Shown: in pieces, positions 35,201 to 48,689 of the stretch | Layout of the letters: every line of letters begins with the position of its first letter | How positions within the stretch are numbered: position 1 is the stretch's first letter | Assembly (NCBI GenBank): GCA_963965975.1 | Contig: OZ014416.1 | Coordinates: forward strand, 4,154,001-4,218,000 | From: Xestospongia bergquistia | Taxonomy: Eukaryota; Porifera; Demospongiae; Haplosclerida; Petrosiidae | DNA length: 64,000 nt | Direction: 5' to 3' | Notes under the pieces: generated by a model | What the model was told of the DNA's origin: nothing | The model's input: only the letters and a program-made list of their open reading frames with translations | Database searches by the model: none | Made by a program: the position numbers and the translations under genes

Positions 35201-35599
35201 AGTAAACTACTCTGTCTAAAGGACTTTCTGGCACTAACTAAATAAACAGCTATTAACAGTTTAGTAAGTTAGTTTGCATTAACGCTCTAAATTCTTTAAT
35301 TTAAAGACTTCAGAAGATTTAGACTATTGAGAGAAGTTTATAAAGTAATCTGCTCAGTCTAAAGGACTTTATGGCACTAACTAAATAAACAGCTATTGAC
35401 AGTTTAGTAAGTTAGTTTGCATTAACGCTCTAAAGTCTTTAAGTTAAAGACTTTAGAATGTTTAGACTAATGAGAGAATTTTATAAAGTAAACTGCTCAG
35501 TCTAAAGGACTTTATGGCAGTAACTAAATAAACAGCTATTAACAGTTTTGTAAGATTGTTTGCATTAACGCTCTAAAGTCTTTAAGTTAAAGACTTTTG

Positions 35600-38500
35600 A
35601 AGGTTTAGACTATTTAAAGGAGTTTATAAAGTAAACTGCTCAGTCTAAAGGACTTTCTGGCTCTAACTAAATAATCAGCTATTAACAGTTTAGTAAGTTA
35701 GTTTGCATTAACTCTATAAAGTCTTTAAGTTAAATACTTCAGAAGGTTTAGACTATTGAGAGAAGTTTATAAAGTAAACTGCTCAGTCTAAAGGACTTTA
35801 TGGCACTAACTAAGTAAACAGCTATTAACAGTTTAGTAAGTTAGTTTGCATTAACGCTCTAAAGTCTTTAAGTTAAAGACTTTAGAAGGTTTAGACTATT
35901 GAGAGAATTTTATAAAGTAAACTGCTCTGTCTAAAGTACTTTATGGCACTAACTAAATAAACAGCTATTAACAGTTTAGTAAGTTAGTTTGCATTAACGC
36001 TCTAAAGTCTTTAAGTTAAAGACTTTTGAAGGTTTAGACTATTGAGAGAAGTTTATAAAGTAAACTGCTCAGTCTAAAGGACTTTATGGCACTAACAAAG
36101 TAAACAGCCGTTAACAGTTTAGTAAGTTAGTTTGCATTAACGCTCTAAAGTCTTTAAGTTAAAGACTTTTGAAGGTTTAGACTATTTAAAGGAGTTTATA
36201 AAGTAAACTGCTCAGTCTAAAGGACTTTATGGCACTAACTAAATAAACAGCTATTAACAGTTTAGTAAGTTAGTTTGCATTAACGCTCTAAAGTCTTTAA
36301 GTTAAAGACTTTTGAAGGTTTAGACTATTGAGAGAAGTTTATAAAGTAAACTGCTCAGTCTAAAGGACTTTATGGCACTAACAAAGTAAACAGCCATTAA
36401 CAGTTTAGTAAGTTAGTTTGCATTAACGCTCTAAAGTCTTTAAGTTAAAGACTTTTGAAGGTTTAGACTATTTAAAGGAGTTTATAAAGTAAACTGCTCA
36501 GTCTAAAGGACTTTCTGGCTCTAACTAAATAATCAGCTATTAACAGTTTAGTAAGTTAGTTTGCATTAACTCTATAAAGTCTTTAAGTTAAATACTTCAG
36601 AAGGTTTAGACTATTGAGAGAAGTTTATAAAGTAAACTGCTCAGTCTAAAGGACTTTATGGCACTAACTAAGTAAACAGCTATTAACAGTTTAGAAAGTT
36701 AGTTAGCATTAACGCTCTAAAGTCTTTAAGTTAAAGACTTTAGAAGGTTTAGACTATTGAGAGAAGTTTATAAAGTAAACTGCTCAGTCTAAAGGACTTT
36801 ATGGCACTAATTAAATAAACAGCTTTTACCAGTTTAGTAAGTTAGTTTGCATTAACTCCCTAAAGTCTTTAAATTAATGACTTTAGAAGGTTTAGACTAT
36901 CTAAAGAAGTTCATAAAGTAAAATGCTCAGTCTAAAGGACTTTCTGGCACTAACTAAGTAAACAGCTATTAACAGTTTAGAAAGTTAGTTAGCATTAACG
37001 CTCTAAAGTCTTTAAGTTAAAGACTTTAGAAGGTTTAGACTATTGAGAGAAGTTTATAAAGTAAACTGCTCAGTCTAAAGGACTTTATGGCACTAATTAA
37101 ATAAACAGCTTTTACCAGTTTAGTAAGTTAGTTTGCATTAACTCTCTAAAGTCTTTAAGTTAAAGACTTTAGAAGGTTTAGACTATTCAGAGAAGTTTAT
37201 AAAGTAAACTGCTCAGTCTAAAGGACTTTATGGCACTAACTAAATAAACAGCTATTAACAGTTTAGTCAGTTAGTTTGCATTAACGCAATAAAGCCTTTA
37301 AGATAAAGACTTTAGAAGTTTAGACTATTGAGAGAAGTTTATAAAGTAAACTGCTCAGTCTAAAGGACTTTATGGCACTAACTAAGAAACAGCTATTAAT
37401 AGTTTAGTAAGTTAGTTTGCATTAACTCTCTAAAGTCTTTAAGTTAAAGACTTAAGAGGTTTAGACTATTGACAGAAGTTTATAAAGTAAACTGCTCAGT
37501 CTCAAGGACTTTATGGCACTAAATATATAAACAGCTATTAACAGTTTAGTAAGGTAGTTTGCATTAACGCTCTAAAGTCTTTAAGTTAAAGACTTTTGAA
37601 GGTTTAGACTATTTAAAGGAGTTTATAAAGTAAACTGCTCAGTCTAAAGGACTTTCTGGCTCTAACTAAATAATCAGCTATTAACAGTTTAGTAAGTTAG
37701 TTTGCATTAACTCTATAAAGTCTTTAAGTTAAATACTTCAGAAGGTTTAGACTATTGAGAGAAGTTTATAAAGTAAACTGCTCAGTCTAAAGGACTTTAT
37801 GGCACTAACTAAGTAAACAGCTATTAACAGTTTAGTAAGTTAGTTTGCATTAACGCTCTAAAGTCTTTAAGTTAAAGACTTTAGAATGTTTAGACTAATG
37901 AGAGAATTTTATAAAGTAAACTGCTCAGTCTAAAGGACTTTATGGCACTAACTAAATAAACAGCTATTAACAGTTTAGTAAGATTGTTTGCATTAACGCT
38001 CTAAAGTCTTTAAGTTAAAGACTTTTGAAGATTTAGACTATTTAAAGGAGTTTATAAAGTAAACTACTCTGTCTAAAGGACTTTCTGGCACTAACTAAAT
38101 AAACAGCTATTAACAGTTTAGTAAGTTAGTTTGCATTAACGCTCTAAATTCTTTAATTTAAAGACTTCAGAAGATTTAGACTATTGAGAGAAGTTTATAA
38201 AGTAATCTGCTCAGTCTAAAGGACTTTATGGCACTAACTAAATAAACAGCTATTGACAGTTTAGTAAGTTAGTTTGCATTAACGCTCTAAAGTCTTTAAG
38301 TTAAAGACTTTAGAATGTTTAGACTAATGAGAGAATTTTATAAAGTAAACTGCTCAGTCTAAAGGACTTTATGGCACTAACTAAATAAACAGCTATTAAC
38401 AGTTTAGTAAGATTGTTTGCATTAACGCTCTAAAGTCTTTAAGTTAAAGACTTTTGAAGGTTTAGACTATTTAAAGGAGTTTATAAAGTAAACTGCTCAG

Positions 38501-38610
38501 TCTAAAGGACTTTCTGGCTCTAACTAAATAATCAGCTATTAACAGTTTAGTAAGTTAGTTTGCATTAACTCTATAAAGTCTTTAAGTTAAATACTTCAGA
38601 AGGTTTAGAC
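35600..38610 (+). repeat. Four-fold recurring two-monomer cassette
   Basis: The variant set acttttgaagg, tatttaaaggag, ctttctggctc, ataatcagct, aactctataaag, aaatacttcag occurs four times, with ataatcagct at 35,671, 36,529, 37,670 and 38,528. The spacings of 858, 1,141 and 858 bp equal 6, 8 and 6 monomers. Two dimers marked actaacaaagtaaacagcc (36,091 and 36,377) lie between the first copies. Confidence 0.85.
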
Positions 38611-41600
38611 TATTGAGAGAAGTTTATAAAGTAAACTGCTCAGTCTAAAGGACTTTATGGCACTAACTAAGTAAACAGCTATTAACAGTTTAGTAAGTTA
38701 GTTTGCATTAACGCTCTAAAGTCTTTAAGTTAAAGACTTTAGAAGTTTTAGACTATTGATAGAAGTTTATAAAGTAAACTGCTCAGTCTAAAGGACTTTA
38801 TGGCACTAACTAAATATACAGCTATTAACAGTTTATTAAGTTTGTTTGCATTAGCGCTATAAAGTCTTTAAGTTAAAGACTTTAGAAGGTTTAGACTATT
38901 CAGAGAAGTTTGTAAAGTAAACTGCTCAGTCTAAAGGACTTTATGGCACTAACTATTTAAACAGCTATTAACAGTTTAGTAAGTTAGTTTGCATTAACGC
39001 AATAAAGTCTTTAAGTTAAAGACTTTAGTAGGTATAGACTATTGAGAGAAGATTATAAAGTAAACTGCTCAGTCGAAAGGACTTTATGGCACTAACTACA
39101 TAAACAGCTATTAACAGTTTAGTAAGTTAGTGGGCATTCACGCTCTAAAGTCTTTAAGTTAAAGACTTTAGTAGGTTCAGACTACTGAGAGAAGTTTATA
39201 AAGTAAACTGCTCAGTCTAAAGGACTTTATGGCACTAACTAAGTAAACAGCTATTAACAATTTAGCAAGTTTGTTTGCATTAACGCTCTAAAGTCTTTAA
39301 ATTAATGACTGTAGAAGTTTTAGAGTATATAAAGTAGTTTATAAAGTAAACTGCTAAGTCTAAAGGACTTTATGGCACTAACTAAATAAACAGCTATTAA
39401 CAGTTTAGTAAGTTAGTTTGCATTAACGCTATAAACTCTTTAAGTTAAAGACTTTAGTAGGTTTAGACTATTGAGAGAAGTTTATAAAGTGAACTGCTGA
39501 GTCTAAAGGACTTTATGGCCCTAACTAAGTAAACAGCTATTAACAGTTTAGTAAGTTAGTTTGCATTAACGCTATAAAGTCTTTAAGTTAAAGACTTTAG
39601 AAGGTTTAGACTATTGAGAGAAGTTTATAAAGTAAACTGCTCAGTCTAAAGGACTTTATGGCACTAACTAAGTAAACAGCTATTAACAGTTTATTAATTT
39701 ATTTTGCATTAACGCTTTAAAGTCTTTAAGTTAAAGATTTTAGAAGGTTTAGACTATTGAGAGAAGTTTATAAAGTAAACTGCTCAGTCTAAAGGACTTT
39801 ATGGCACTAACTAAATAAACAGCTATTAACAGTTTAGTAAGTTTGTTAGCATTAACGCTCTAAAATCTTTATGTTAAAGACTTTAGAAGGTTTAGACTTT
39901 TGAGAGAAGTTTATAAAGTAAACTGCTCAGTCTAAAGGACATTATGGCACTAACTAAATAAACAGCTATTAACAGTTTAGTGAGTTAGTTTGCATTAACG
40001 CAATAAAGTCTTTAAGTTAGACTTTAGCAGGTATAGACTATTGAGAGAATTTTATAAAGTAAAGTGCTCAGTCTAAAGGACTTTTTGGCACTATCTAAAT
40101 AAACAGCTATTAACAGTTTAGTAAGTTAGTTTGGATTAACGCTCTAAAGTCTTTAAGTTAAGGACTTTAGAAGGTTTAGACTATTGAGAGAAGTTTATAA
40201 AGTAAACTGCTCAGTCTAAAGGACTTTATGGCACTAACTATAAAAACTGCTATTAACAGTTTAGTAAGTTAGTTTGCATTAACGCTCTAAAGTCTTTAAG
40301 TTAAAGACTTTAGAAAGTTTAGACCATTGAGAGAAGTTTATAAAGTAAACTGCTCAGTCTAAAGGACTTTATGGCTCTAAATAAGTAAACAGCTATTAAC
40401 AGTTTAGTAAGTTAGTTTGCATTAACGCTATAAAGTCTTTAAGTTAAAGACTTTAGAAGGTTGAGACTATTGAGAGAAGTTTATAAAGTAAACTGCTCAG
40501 TCTAAAGGACTTTATGGCACTAACTAAGTAAACAGCTATTAACAGTTTAGTAATTTATTTTGCATTAACTCTCTAAAGTCTTTAAGTTAAAGACTTTAGA
40601 AGGTTTAGACTATTGAGAGAAGTTTATAAAGTAAACTGCTAAGTCTAAAGGACTTTATGGCACAAACTAAATAAACAGCTATTAACAGTTTAGTAAATTA
40701 GTAAGCATTAACGCTCTAAAGTCTTTATGTTAAAGACTTTAGAAGGTTTAGACTATTGAGAGAAGTTTAAAAAGTAAACTGCTCAGTTTGAAGGACATTA
40801 TGGCACTAACTAAATAAACAGCTATTAACAGTTTGGTAAGTTAGTTTGCATTAACGCAATAAAGTCTTTAAGTTAAAGACTTTAGCAGGTATAGACTATT
40901 GAGAGAATTTTATAAAGTAAACTGCTCAGTCTAAAGGACTTTTTGGCACTATCTAAATAAACAGCTATTAACAGTTTAGTAAGTTAGTTTGCATTAACGC
41001 TCTAAAGTCTTTAAGTTAAGGACTTTAGAAAGTTTAGACTATTGAGAGAAGTTTATAAAGCAAACTGCTCAGTCTAAAGGACTTTTTGGCACTCACTAAA
41101 TAAACAGCTATTAACACTTTAGCAAGTTTGTTGGCATTAACGCTCTAAAGTCTTTAAGTTAAAGACTTTAGTAGGTTTAGACTATTGAGAGATGTTTATA
41201 AAGTAAACTGCTCAGTCTAAAGGACTTTATGGCACTAACTAAGTAAACAACTGTTAACAGTTTAGTAAGTTAGTTTGCATTAACGCTCTAAAGTCTTTAA
41301 GTTAAAGACTTTAGAAGGTTTAGACTATTGAGAGATGTTTATAAAGTAAACTGCTCAGTCTAAAGGACTTTATGGCACTAACTAAATAAACAGCTATTAA
41401 CAATTTAGCAAGTTTGTTTGCATTAACGCTCTAAAGTCTTTAAATTAATGACTTTAGAAGGCTTAGACTGTATAAAGAAGTTTATAAAGTAAACTGCTCA
41501 GTCTAAAGGACTTTATGGCACTAACTAATTAAACAGCTATTAAGAGTTTAGTAAGTTAGTTTGCATTAACGCTATAAAGTCTTTAAGTTAAAGACCTTAG

Positions 41601-42799
41601 TAGGTTTAGACTATTGAGAGAAGTTTATAAAGTAAACTGCTCAGTCTAAAGGACTTTATGGCACTAAGTAAGTAAATAGCTATTAACAGTTTAGTAAGTT
41701 TGTTTGCATTAACGCTCTAAAGTCTTTAAATTAAAGACATTAGAAGGTTTAGACTATTGAGAGAAGTTTATAAAGTAAACTGCTCAGTCTAAAGGACTTT
41801 ATGGCACTAACTAAATAAACAGCTATTAACAGTTTAGTAAGTTAGTTTGCATTAACGCTCTAAAGTCTTTAACTTAAAGAGTTTAGAAGGTTTAGACTAT
41901 TGAGAAATGTTTATAAAGTAAACTGCTCAGTCTAAAGGACTTTATGGCACTAACTAAATAAACAGCTATTAACAGTTTAGTAAGATTGTTTGCATTAACG
42001 CTCTAAAGTCTTTATGTTAAAGACTTTTGAAGGTTTAGACTATTTAAAGGAGTTTATAAAGTAAACTGCTCAGTCTAAAGGACTTTCTGGCACTAACTAA
42101 ATAAACAGCTATTAACAGTTTAGTAAGTTAGTTTGCATTAACGCTCTAAATTCTTTAATTTAAAGACTTCAGAAGATTTAGACTATTGAGAGAAGTTTAT
42201 AAAGTAAACTGCTCAGTCTAAAGGACTTTATGGCACTAAGTAAGTAAATAGCTATTAACAGTTTAGTAAGTTAGTTTGCATTAACGCTCTAAAGTCTTTA
42301 AGATAAAGACTTTAGAAGGTTTAGACTATTGAGAGAAGTTTATAAAGTAAACTGCTCAGTCTAAAGGACTTTATGGCACTAACTAAATAAACAGCTATTA
42401 ACAGTTTAGTAAGTTAGTTTGCATTAACGCTCTAAAGTCTTTAACTTAAAGGGTCTAGAAGGTTTAGACTATTGAGAAAAGTTTATAAAGTAAACTGCTC
42501 AGTCTAAAGGACTTTATGGCACTAACTAAATAAACAGCTATTAACAGTTTAGTAAGATTGTTTGCATTAACGCTCTAAAGTCTTTAAGTTAAAGACTTTT
42601 GAAGGTTTAGACTATTTAAAGGAGTTTATACAGTAAACTGCTCTGTCTAAAGGACTTTCTGGCTCTAACTAAATAAAAAGCTATTAACAGTTTAGTAAGT
42701 TTGTTTGCATTAACGCTCTAAAGTCTTTAAGTTAAAGACTTTAGTAGGTTTAGACTATTGAGAGGTGTTTATAAAGTAAACTGCTCAGTCTAAAGGACT

Positions 42800-43860
42800 T
42801 TCTGGCACTATCTAAATAAACAGCTATTAACAGTTTAGTAAGTTAGTTTGCATTAACGCTCTAAATTCTTTAGTTTAAAGACTTCAGAAGATTTAGACTA
42901 TTGAGAGAAGTTTATAAAGTAAACTGCTCAGTCTAAAGGACTTTATGGCACTACTAAATAAACTGCTATTAACAGTTTAGTAAGATTGTTGGCATTAACG
43001 CTCTAAAGTCTTTAAGATAAAGACCTTTGAAGGTTTAGACTATATAAAGGAGTTTATAAAGTAAACTGCTCAGTCTAAAGGACTTTATGGCACTAACTAA
43101 ATAAACAGCTATTAACAGTTTAGTAAGTTTGTTTGCGTTAACGCTCTAAAGTCTTTAAGTTAAAGACTTTAGAAAGTTTAGACTATTTAGAGAAGTTTAT
43201 AAAGTAAACTCCTTAGTCTAAAGGACTTTATGGCACTAACTAAACAAACATCTATTAACAGTTTAGTAAGTTAGATTGCATTAACGCTCTAAAGTCTTTA
43301 ACTTAAAGACTTTAGAAGGTTTAGACTATTCCGAGAAGTTTATAAAGTAAACTGCTCAGTCTAAAGGACTTTATGGCACTAACTAAATAAACAGCTATTA
43401 AGAGTTTAGTAAGATTGTTTGCATTAACGCTCTAAAGTCTTTATGTTAAAGACTTTTGAAGGTTTAGACTATTTAAAGGAGTTTATAAAGAACACTGCTC
43501 AGTCTAAAGGACTTTCTGGCACTATCTAAATAAACAGCTATTAACAATTTAGTAAGTTAGTTTGCATTAACGCTCTAAATTCTTTAGTTTAAAGACTTCA
43601 GAAGATTTAGACTATTGAGAGAAGTTTATAAAGTAAACTGCTCAGTCTAAAGGACTTTATGGCACTACTAAATAAACTGCTATTAACAGTTTAGTAAGAT
43701 TGTTGGCATTAACGCTCTAAAGTCTTTAAGTTAAAGACCTTTGAAGGTTTAGACTATATAAAGGAGTTTATAAAGTAAACTGCTCAGTCTAAAGGACTTT
43801 ATGGCACTAACTAAATAAACAGCTATTAACAGTTTAGTAAGTCAGTTTGCGTTAACGCTC
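42800..43860 (+). repeat. 714-bp (5-monomer) duplication
   Basis: The run ctggcactatctaaataaac, ttctttagtttaaag, gcactactaaataaactgc, gattgttggcatt occurs at about 42,802 and again at about 43,516. Only scattered single-base differences separate the copies. Confidence 0.8.
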
Positions 43861-45299
43861 TAAATTCTTTAATTTAAAGACTTCAAAGGATTTTGACTAT
43901 TGAGAGAAGTTTATAAAGTAAACTGCTCAGTCTAAAGGACTTTATGGCACTAACTATATAAGCAGCTATTAACAGTTTAGTTAGTTAGTTTGCATTAACG
44001 CTCTAAAGTCTTTAAGTTAAAGACTTTAGAAGGTTTAGACTATTGAGAGGATTTTATAAAGTAAACTGCTCAGTCTAAAGGACTTTATTGCACTAACTAA
44101 ATAAACAGCTATTAACAGTTTGGTAAGTTAGTTTGCGTTAACGCTCTAAAGTCTTTAAGTTAAAGACTTTAGAATGTTTAGACTATTCAGAGAAGTTTAT
44201 AAAGTAAACTGCTCAGTCTAAAAAACTCTATGGCACTAACTAAGTGAACAGCTATTAACAGTTTAGTAAGTTAGTTTGCATTAACGCTCTAAAGTCTTTA
44301 AAATAAAGACTTTAGAAGGTTTAGACTATTCAGAGAAGTTTATAAAGTAAACTGCTCAGTCTAAAGGACTTTATGGCAGTAACTAAATAAACTGCTATTA
44401 ACAGTTTAGTAAGTTAGTTTGCATTAACGCTCTAAAGTCTTTAAGTTAAAGACTTTAGAAGATTAAGCTATTGAGAGAAGTTTATAAAGTAAACTCTTTA
44501 CTCTAAAGGACTTTATGGCACTAACTAAGTAAACAGCTATTAACAGTTTAGTAAGTTAGTTTGCATTAACGCTATAAAGTCTTTATGTTAAAGACTTCAG
44601 AAGGTTTAGACTATTGAGAGAAATTTATAAAGTAAACTGCTCAGTCTAAAGGACTTTATGGCACTAACTAAATAAACAGCTATTAACAGTTTAGTAAGTT
44701 AGTTTGCATTAGCGCTCTAAAGTCTTTAAGTTAAAGACTTTAGAAGGTTTAGACTATTGAGAGTGTTTATAAAGTAAACTGCTTAGTCTAAAGGACTTTA
44801 TGGCACTAATTAAATAAACAGCTATTAACAGTTTAGAAAGTTTGTTTGCATTAACGCTCTAAAGTCTTTAAGTTAAAGACTTTAGAAGGTTTAGACTATT
44901 GAGAGAAGTTTATAAAGTAAACTGCTTAGTCTAAAGGACTTTATGGCACTAACTAAATAAACAGCTATTAACAGTTTAGTAAGCTAGTTTGCATTAACGC
45001 TATAAAGTCTTTAAGTTAAAGACTTTAGAAGGTTTAGACTATTGAGAGAAGTTTATAAAGTAAAGTGCTTAGTCTAAAGGACTTTATGGCACTAACTAAG
45101 TAAACAGATATTAACAGTTTAGTAAGTTAGTTTGCATTAACGCTCTAAAGTCTTTAAGATAAAGACTTTAGAAGGTTTAGACTATTGAGAGAAGTTTATA
45201 AAGTAAACTGCTCAGTCTAAAGGACTTTATGGCACTAATTAAATAAACAGCTATTAACAGTTTAGTAAGTTAGTTTGCATTAACGCTCTAAAGTCTTTA

Positions 45300-47880
45300 A
45301 GTTAAAGACTTTAGAACGTTCAGAGAAGTTTATAAAGTAAACTGCTTAGTCTAAACGACTTTATGGCACGAACTAAATAAACCGCTATTAACAGTTTAGT
45401 AAGTTTGTTTGCATTAACGCTCTAAAGTCTTTAAGTTAAAGACTTTAGAAGGTTTAGACTATTCAGAGAAGTTTATAAAGTGAATTGCTTAGTCTAAAGG
45501 ACTTTATTGCACTAACTAAATAAACAGCTATTAACAGTTTAGTAAGTTAGTAAGCATTAACGCTATAAAGTCTTTAAGTTAAAGACTTTAGAAGGTTTAG
45601 ACTATTGAGAGAAGTTTATAAAGTAAACTGCTTAGTCTAAAGGACATTATGGCACTAATTAAGTGAACAGCTATTAACAGTTTAGTAAGTTAGTTTGCAT
45701 TAACGATCTAAAGTCTTTAAGATAAAGACTTTAGAAGGTTTGGACTATTGAGAGAAGTTTATAAAGTAAACTGTTTAGTCTAAAGGACTTTATGGCACTA
45801 ACTAAGTGAACAGCTATTAACAGTTTAGTAAGTTAGTTTGCATTAATGCTATAAAGTCTTTATGTTAAAGACTTCAGAAGGTTTAGACTATTGAGAGAAG
45901 TTCATAAAGTAAACTGCTCAGTCTAAAGGACTTTATGGCACTAACTAAATAAACAGCTATTAACAGTTTAGTAAGTTATTTTGCATTAGCGCTCTAAAGT
46001 CTTTAAGTTAAAGACTTTAGAAGGTTTAGACTATTGAGAGTGTTTATAAAGTAAACTGCTTAGTCTAAAGGACTTTATGGCACTAATTAAATAAACAGCT
46101 ATTAACAGTTTAGTAAGTTTCTTTGCATTAACGCTCTAAAGTCTTTAAGTTAAAGACCTTAGAAGGTTTATACTATTGAGAGAAGTTTATAAAGTAAACT
46201 GCTTAGTCTAAAGGACTTTATGGCACTAACTAAATAAACAGCTATTAACAGTTTAGTAAGTTAGTTTGCATTAACCCTATAAAGTCTTTAAGTTAAAGAC
46301 TTTAGAAGGTTTAGACTATTGAGAGAAATTTATAAAGTAAACTGCTCAGTCTAAAGGACTTTATGGCACTAACTAAGTAAACAGCTATTAACAGTTTAGT
46401 AAGTTAGTTTGCATTAACGCTCTAAAGTCTTTAAGATAAAGACTTTAGAAGGTTTAGACTATTGAGAGAAGTTTATAAAGTAAACTGCTCAGTCTAAAGG
46501 ACTTTATGGCACTAATTAAATATACAGCTATTAACAGTTTAGTAAGTTAGTTTGCATTAACGCTCTAAAGTCTTTAAGTTAAAGACTTTAGAAGGTTCAG
46601 AGAAGTTTATAAAGTAAACTGCTTAGTCTAAACGACTTTATGGCACTAACTAAATAAACAGCTATTAACAGTTTAGTAAGTTTGTTTGCATTAACGCTCT
46701 AAAGTCTTTAAGTTAAAGACTTTAGAAGGTTTAGACTATTCAGAGAAGTTTATAAAGTAAATTGCTTAGTCTAAAGGACTTTATTGCACTAACTAAATAA
46801 ACAGCTATTAACAGTTTAGTAAGTTAGTTTGCATTAACGCTATAAAGTCTTTAAGTTAAAGACTTTAGAAGGTTTAGACTATTGAGAGAAGTTTATAAAG
46901 TAAACTGCTCAGTCTAAAGGACTTTATGGCACTAACTAAGTAAACAGCTATTAACAGTTTAGTAAGTTAGTTTGCATTAACGCTCTAAAGTCTTTAAAAT
47001 AAAGACTTTAGAAGGTTTAGACTATTCAGAGAAGTTTATAAAGTAAAATGCTCAGTCTAAAGGACTTTATGGCTCTAACTAAATAAACAGCTATGAACAG
47101 TTTAGTAAGTTAGTTTGCATTAACGCTCTAAAGTCTTTAAGTTAAAGACTTTAGAAGATTAAGACTATTGAGAGAAGTTTATAAAGTCAACTGTTTAGTC
47201 TAAAGGACTTTATGGCACTAACTAAGTAAACAGCTATTAACAGTTTAGTAAGTTAGTTTGCATTAACGCTATAAAGTCTTTATTTTAAAGACTTCAGAAG
47301 GTTCAGACTATTGAGAGAAGTTTATAAAGTAAACTGCTCAGTCGAAAGGACTTTATGGCACTAACTAAATAAGCAGCTATTAACAGTTTAGTAAGTTAGT
47401 TTGCATTAAAGTCCTAAAGTCTTTAAGTTAAAGACTTTAGAAGGTTTAGACTATTGAGAGAAGTTTATAAAGTAAACTGCTCAGTCTAAAGGACTTTATG
47501 GCACTAACTAAGTAAACAGCTATTAACAGTTTAGTAAGTTAGTTTGCATTAACGCTCTAAAGTCTTTAAGATGAAGACTTTAGAAGGTTTAGACTATTCA
47601 GAGAAGTTTATAAAGTAAACTGCTCAGTCTAAAGGACTTTATGGCACTAATTAAATATACAGCTATTAACAGTTTAGTAAGTTAGTTTGCATTAACGCTC
47701 TAAAGTCTTTAAGTTAAAGACTTTAGAAGGTTCAGAGAAGTTTATAAAGTAAACTGCTTAGTCTAAACGACTTCATGGCACTAACTAAATAAACAGCTAT
47801 TAACAGTTTAGTAAGTTTGTTTGCATTAACGCTCTAAAGTCTTTAAGTTAAAGACTTTAGAAGGTTTAGACTATTCAGAG
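45300..47880 (+). repeat. Higher-order repeats marked by a 9-bp-deleted monomer
   Basis: Monomers lacking tagactatt (reading gaaggttcagagaag or gaacgttcagagaag) occur at about 45,315, 46,594 and 47,729, each followed by cttagtctaaacgac. The spacings of 1,277 and 1,135 bp equal 9 and 8 monomers minus the deleted bases. Confidence 0.8.
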
Positions 47881-48689
47881 AAGTTTATAAAGTAAATTGC
47901 TTAGTCTAAAGGACTTTATTGCACTAACTAAATAAACAGCTATTAACAGTTTAGTAAGTTAGTTTGCATTAACGCTATAAAGTCTTTAAGTTAAAGACTT
48001 TAGAAGGTTTAGACTATTGAGAGAAGTTTATAAAGTAAACTGCTTAGTCTAAAGGACACTATGGCACTAATTAAGTAAACAGCCATTAACAGTTTAGTAA
48101 GTTAGTTTGCATTAACGATCTAAAGTCTTTAAGATAAAGACTTTAGAAGGTTTAGACTATTGAGAGAAGTTTATGAAGTAAACTGCTAAGTCTAAAGGAC
48201 TTTATGGCACTAACTAAGTAAACAGCTATTAACAGTTTAGTAAGTTAGTTTGCATTAACGCTCTAAAGGCTTTAAGTTAAAGACTTTACAAGGTTTGGAC
48301 TATTCAGAGAAGTTTATAAAGTAAACTGTTTAGTCTAAAGGACTTTATGGCACTAACTAAGTAAACAGCTATTAACAGTTTAGTAAGTTAGTTTGCATTA
48401 ACGCTCTAAAGTCTTTAAGTTAAAGACTTTAGAAGGTTTAGACTATTGAGAGAAGTTTATAAAGTAAACTGCTAAGTCTAAAGGACTTTATGGCACTAAC
48501 TAAATAAGCAGCTATTAACAGTTTAGTAAGTTAGTTTGCATTAACGCTCTAAAGTCTTTAAGTGAAAGACTTTAGAAGGTTTAGACTATTTAGAAAAGTT
48601 TATATAGTAAACTGCTCAGTCTAAAGGACTTTATGGCACTAACTAAATAAACAGCTATTAACAGTTTAGTAAGTTATTTTGCATTAACG

